Source: Lachnospiraceae bacterium
Lineage (GTDB): Bacteria > Bacillota_A > Clostridia > Lachnospirales > Lachnospiraceae
DNA: 9,461 nt
Assembly (NCBI GenBank): GCA_009774655.1
Contig: VSOD01000137.1
Coordinates: forward strand, 1-9,461
Reading direction: 5' to 3'
Each line of letters opens with the position of its first letter. The first letter of the stretch is position 1. A program made the position numbers and the translations under genes. The notes beneath the pieces were generated by a model. It worked only from the letters and a program-made list of their open reading frames with translations, did not search any database and had not been told where the DNA came from. Shown here piece by piece: positions 7,096 through 9,461 of the stretch.

Positions 7096-7949
7096 AGCTG
7101 GCGGTGATCGGGGATATTCACAGTAATCATATTGCTTTAGAGACCTGTATTGAGCATGCACTTGCGAGAAATGTGGATGAATTCCTTTTTCTGGGAGATT
7201 ACGTCAGTGATTGCCCTTATCCGCAGAGAACGATGAAGATTATCTATGAAATGAAAGAGAAGTATCGCTGTACGTTTATTCGGGGAAACAGAGAGGATTA
7301 TATGCTGGATCACCGGAAAGATCCGCAGCAGAGATGGACTTATTCTTCCGCCAGCGGTAATCTGCTCTATACTTATGAAAATCTTACGCAAATGGATCTG
7401 GATTTTTATGAAGAGATGGATATTCAGGGAATTTATGAGAAAGAGGGGTATCCCGTTTTTCGTTATTGCCATGGTTCCCTTACAAGATCCAATGAATTGT
7501 TAACATCTGAAAATGATAATCTGAAAAAGATCATAGAAGCTCTGGATGTGGATTTGATTATCAGCGGACACACCCATATACAGGAGAGCGTTATGTTTGG
7601 TTCCAAAAAGCTGATTCATCCGGGTTCTGTAGGGGTTCCCTGGTATTATGAAGGTAAGACACAGTATATGATACTGCATGGAACGGATCATGGATGGAAG
7701 GAGGAGTTTTTTCAGTTAAATTACGATGTGGATGCCGTGAAGGAAGAATTTCTGACTTCCGGGATTATGGAGAAAGCGCTGCATTGGCCTGAATTAATTC
7801 TGCATTGTCTGTATACGGGGAATGACTATACGCCTCTTTGTCTGCCGCAGGCGATGAAACTGTGCAGGGAGGCGGAAGGAGAAGCAAACTGGCCGGATAT
7901 ACCGGAAAAGTACTGGGAGATGGCGTTTGCTCAACTTGTGCATAAGTAA
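7092..7949 (+). CDS. Calcineurin-like metallophosphoesterase family protein
   Basis: A 285-residue cytoplasmic protein with no signal peptide or membrane segment. All the metal-binding motifs of the calcineurin-like superfamily are present in order: GDIH (7-10), GD (35-36), GNRE (65-68), CHG with His127, and GHTH (159-162), followed by HPGSVG (176-181). The compact motif spacing and the PGSVG segment resemble the YfcE/MJ0936-like two-metal phosphodiesterases. The substrate cannot be read from sequence. After the catalytic core comes a roughly 90-residue C-terminal part (from about residue 195) rich in Glu, Trp and Leu, ending with EKYWEMAFAQLVHK. The ATG at 7092 overlaps the gyrA stop by four bases (ATGA), so translation is likely coupled to gyrA and the gene is transcribed with gyrase. 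A terminator follows directly, making it the last gene of the block. The family call is firm; the substrate and any link to topology are unknown. Confidence 0.9.
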   Translation: MKLAVIGDIHSNHIALETCIEHALARNVDEFLFLGDYVSDCPYPQRTMKIIYEMKEKYRCTFIRGNREDYMLDHRKDPQQRWTYSSASGNLLYTYENLTQMDLDFYEEMDIQGIYEKEGYPVFRYCHGSLTRSNELLTSENDNLKKIIEALDVDLIISGHTHIQESVMFGSKKLIHPGSVGVPWYYEGKTQYMILHGTDHGWKEEFFQLNYDVDAVKEEFLTSGIMEKALHWPELILHCLYTGNDYTPLCLPQAMKLCREAEGEANWPDIPEKYWEMAFAQLVHK

Positions 7950-7978
7950 AAAGCCGGGATTCCGGCTTTTCATTTTTT
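7949..7978 (+). terminator. Rho-independent terminator of the gyrase/phosphoesterase operon
   Basis: AAAAGCCGG (7949-7957) pairs perfectly with CCGGCTTTT (7962-7970) around a GATT loop, followed by a six-T run (7973-7978). The stem begins on the last A of the phosphoesterase stop codon. A-richness on the left arm gives a T-run on the minus strand too, so some bidirectional activity is possible. Confidence 0.9.
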
Positions 7979-8049
7979 CTGACGAATATTCAAATGACAG
8001 TGACACTTTTTCTGACATAAATTTAGATCTTTATTACACTTTTTCTGAC
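7974..8049 (+). repeat. Three direct repeats of TTTTTCTGAC at exact 33-bp spacing
   Basis: TTTTTCTGAC starts at 7974, 8007 and 8040. Copies 2 and 3 extend leftward to a shared 14-mer, ACACTTTTTCTGAC; copies 1 and 3 extend rightward to TTTTTCTGACGA. The DNA between copies is not obviously conserved. A 33-bp period is about three helical turns, so the three words face nearly the same side of the DNA. This suggests binding sites for a regulator, plausibly the response regulator encoded just downstream. Copy 1 overlaps the T-run of the upstream terminator. Confidence 0.6.
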
Positions 8050-8072
8050 GATCTTAACTTGTGAGATTTCTG

Positions 8073-8099
8073 TAACATTTTTGTGTTATCCTGATCAGG
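8073..8099. promoter_or_regulatory. Inverted repeat and palindrome before the response regulator gene
   Basis: TAACA (8073-8077) and TGTTA (8084-8088) form an inverted repeat with a 6-bp centre, loosely like the TNACA-N4-TGTAA operators of Bce-type regulators. CCTGATCAGG (8090-8099) is a perfect 10-bp palindrome that runs into the ribosome binding site. TTGTGA (8059-8064) with TGTTAT (8084-8089) is a poor promoter candidate with a 19-bp spacer. I cannot place the transcription start. Confidence 0.3.
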
Positions 8100-8102
8100 A
8101 GG
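8097..8102 (+). promoter_or_regulatory. Consensus Shine-Dalgarno of the response regulator gene
   Basis: AGGAGG followed by GGG, ending 12 nt before the ATG at 8115 (9 nt if the G run to 8105 is counted). It is the only full-consensus site in the window; the replication genes have weaker ones, which suggests strong independent initiation here. Confidence 0.75.
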
Positions 8103-8114
8103 GGGTGTAATACC

Positions 8115-8798
8115 ATGAAACTTTTAGTGGTTGAAGATGACAGACTTTTGAACAATACGCTTTGCTACAATCTTTCAGCAGCGGGTTACACTGTGGATGC
8201 TGCCATGACAAAATCAGCAGCGGACGATCTCTGTAAAGCGCAGGACTATGATCTGATTGTGCTGGATGTCAATTTGCCTGATGGAAACGGTTTTGAACTG
8301 TGCAGGAAAATCAAGGAGCGCCGGCCTGATACTGCAGTTATTTTCCTGACAGCGAACGACATGGAGAGCGATATGCTCAAAGGCTTTGAGTTGGGGGCGG
8401 ACGACTATGTAACAAAACCGTTTCCTATCAGCGTATTCCGCAAAAAGGTTTCGGCACTTTTGGCCCGTATCCGGAAGCAGACAGGCGGTGACTGCTACAC
8501 AGACGGTACGCTGTCCATCAATTTTTCGGAATTGACTGCTACTCTCGCCGGAAAATCGGTTATCTTCACGCCGCTGGAATACAGACTGCTAAAGGTACTG
8601 GTGAGAAATCCGAAAATTGTTCTAACCCGTCAGGTACTTCTTGAAAAACTGTGGGATGCAGACGAAAATTTTGTTGATGAACATAATTTGACTGTTGCGA
8701 TCAGCCGTATCCGGGGAAAAATCGAAACGGACGGACTTCAATATATCAAGACGGTCTATGGCATGGGTTATATGTGGATCGGAGGGATGAAAAAGTGA
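8115..8798 (+). CDS. OmpR/PhoB-family two-component response regulator
   Basis: A 227-residue DNA-binding response regulator of standard OmpR-family length. The receiver domain (about 1-115) has the acidic pair Asp8-Asp9, phospho-acceptor Asp51 in VLDVNLPDGNGF, the switch Thr79 and Tyr98, and Lys101 in TKPF. The winged-helix effector domain (about 127-224) shows FTPLEYRLLKVL, LTRQVLLEKLWD, a recognition helix in EHNLTVAISRIRGKI, and the final hairpin YIKTVYGMGYMW. All residues needed for phosphorylation and DNA binding are present. It is the first gene of a new transcription unit after the terminator, with a consensus ribosome binding site. Its stop overlaps the kinase start (GTGA), so the two form a cognate pair. 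The phased repeats and dyads upstream are candidate autoregulatory sites. The target genes are not visible; by analogy with similar pairs they may be ABC-transporter genes downstream. Confidence 0.95.
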   Translation: MKLLVVEDDRLLNNTLCYNLSAAGYTVDAAMTKSAADDLCKAQDYDLIVLDVNLPDGNGFELCRKIKERRPDTAVIFLTANDMESDMLKGFELGADDYVTKPFPISVFRKKVSALLARIRKQTGGDCYTDGTLSINFSELTATLAGKSVIFTPLEYRLLKVLVRNPKIVLTRQVLLEKLWDADENFVDEHNLTVAISRIRGKIETDGLQYIKTVYGMGYMWIGGMKK

Positions 8799-9461
8799 AT
8801 GGGAGTAGACTTTCCGTTAACCGCGTCTGTGCGGCGGGGACAGCTTTTTTAGGTGTGCTCTCCATTGTGACCATCATTTCGGCGTTCCTTTTTGCTCAAA
8901 ATACTACAGCAATCGTGTGGCTGTGCCTGTTGTTTATTCTGCTGGTGTTCTCCTGTGTAGTTCTTTTTGTGGTCTTTCTGCGCCGGAAGCTGGTGTTATT
9001 CTCGGATAATCTGTGCCGGACGATAGACGATATGTTGAATGGAGCGGCACCACCGCCGCAAATGCACGAAGAAGAAAATCTGTTTTTCAAAATCAATTAC
9101 CGGCTGGCCCACCTCTATGACGTTCTGCGCGAGAATCGGGAGAGTATAGCGAAAGAACGGGCTGATTTGCAGGAATTGATCTCCGATATATCCCATCAGG
9201 TAAAAACGCCGGTCAGCAATCTGAAAATGATCAATGCCACTTTGCTGGAACAGCCTGTGCCGGAAGAAAAACAAAGGGAGTTTTTGAAGGCTTCCAGCGG
9301 ACAGCTTGAAAAGCTGGATTTTCTCATGCAGTCCATGATAAAGACCTCCCGCCTGGAAACCGGAGTCATTTCACTGGACAGAAAGATGCAGCCGTTTTAT
9401 GATACTCTGGCGGCAGCGCTTGGAGGTATTCTGCTGAACGCCGAAAGGAAGAAGATTCATG
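8795..9461 (+). CDS. Sensor histidine kinase, intramembrane-sensing type (3' end outside the window)
   Basis: The first 222 codons of a membrane kinase, cut by the window end. I start it at GTG 8795, which overlaps the regulator stop (GTGA) and has GGAGG (8781-8785) 9 nt upstream. Two hydrophobic helices, about residues 11-33 and 39-63, are separated by only about six residues (AQNTTA). There is therefore almost no extracellular domain, as in BceS-like kinases that sense through the membrane or a partner transporter. A cytoplasmic linker (65-125) resembles a degenerate HAMP or coiled coil. The HisKA dimerisation helix holds SDISHQVKTPVSNL, with phospho-acceptor His134. The residue after His is Gln instead of the usual Glu. 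The second DHp helix includes LDFLMQSMIKTSRLETG (from about 174). The ATP-binding domain (N, G1, G2 boxes) lies beyond the window. Arginine codons include many CGG, more than in the gyrase genes by eye. Confidence 0.92.
   Translation, partial: MNGSRLSVNRVCAAGTAFLGVLSIVTIISAFLFAQNTTAIVWLCLLFILLVFSCVVLFVVFLRRKLVLFSDNLCRTIDDMLNGAAPPPQMHEEENLFFKINYRLAHLYDVLRENRESIAKERADLQELISDISHQVKTPVSNLKMINATLLEQPVPEEKQREFLKASSGQLEKLDFLMQSMIKTSRLETGVISLDRKMQPFYDTLAAALGGILLNAERKKIH

Noticed and set aside
7974..8049. Repeat array read as a CRISPR
   Set aside because: The repeat word is only 10-14 bp, there are three copies, and they sit in a short promoter region with no cas gene; regulatory sites fit better.

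Overview
The window is a chromosomal replication-origin neighbourhood from a Gram-positive bacterium of the class Clostridia, most likely a Lachnospiraceae-type gut anaerobe. The gene order dnaN – yaaA (S4 protein) – recF – gyrB – gyrA is the classic Firmicutes arrangement downstream of dnaA. The 638-residue GyrB lacks the large insert of Gram-negative GyrB, and the GyrA and GyrB sequence style fits Clostridia. The family-level placement is inferred from protein character only. All genes lie on the + strand, as expected for genes transcribed away from oriC on one replichore.

Region 1 (1-94) is an AT-rich spacer, presumably between dnaA (outside the window) and dnaN, with one relaxed DnaA-box match. 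Region 2 (95-2556) holds dnaN (sliding clamp), yaaA (small S4 RNA-binding protein) and recF (gap-repair ATPase); yaaA and recF overlap. Region 3 (2629-7949) holds gyrB, gyrA and a calcineurin-like metallophosphoesterase gene whose start overlaps the gyrA stop (ATGA), so it looks translationally coupled to gyrase. A strong Rho-independent terminator begins at the last base of that gene and closes the block.

Region 4 (7980-9461) has a different character. A 135-bp intergenic region carries three copies of a 10-bp word at exactly 33-bp spacing, a short inverted repeat and a palindrome. After it come an OmpR-family response regulator and a histidine kinase cut off by the window end. The kinase has two membrane helices joined by only about six residues, the architecture of intramembrane-sensing kinases that usually partner an ABC transporter for antimicrobial-peptide or cell-envelope stress. 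It could be an accessory operon placed next to the core gyrase block.

The core genes work together in replication (clamp), recombinational repair (RecF) and DNA supercoiling (gyrase). The main points for a second look are the 33-bp phased repeats upstream of the regulator, the gyrA/phosphoesterase coupling, two perfect DnaA boxes inside gyrB and gyrA, a glycine at the quinolone-relevant position 88 of GyrA, and the Gln after the phospho-acceptor His of the kinase. I found no mobile element, CRISPR array, tRNA or rRNA, and no clearly undescribed system within the visible sequence.
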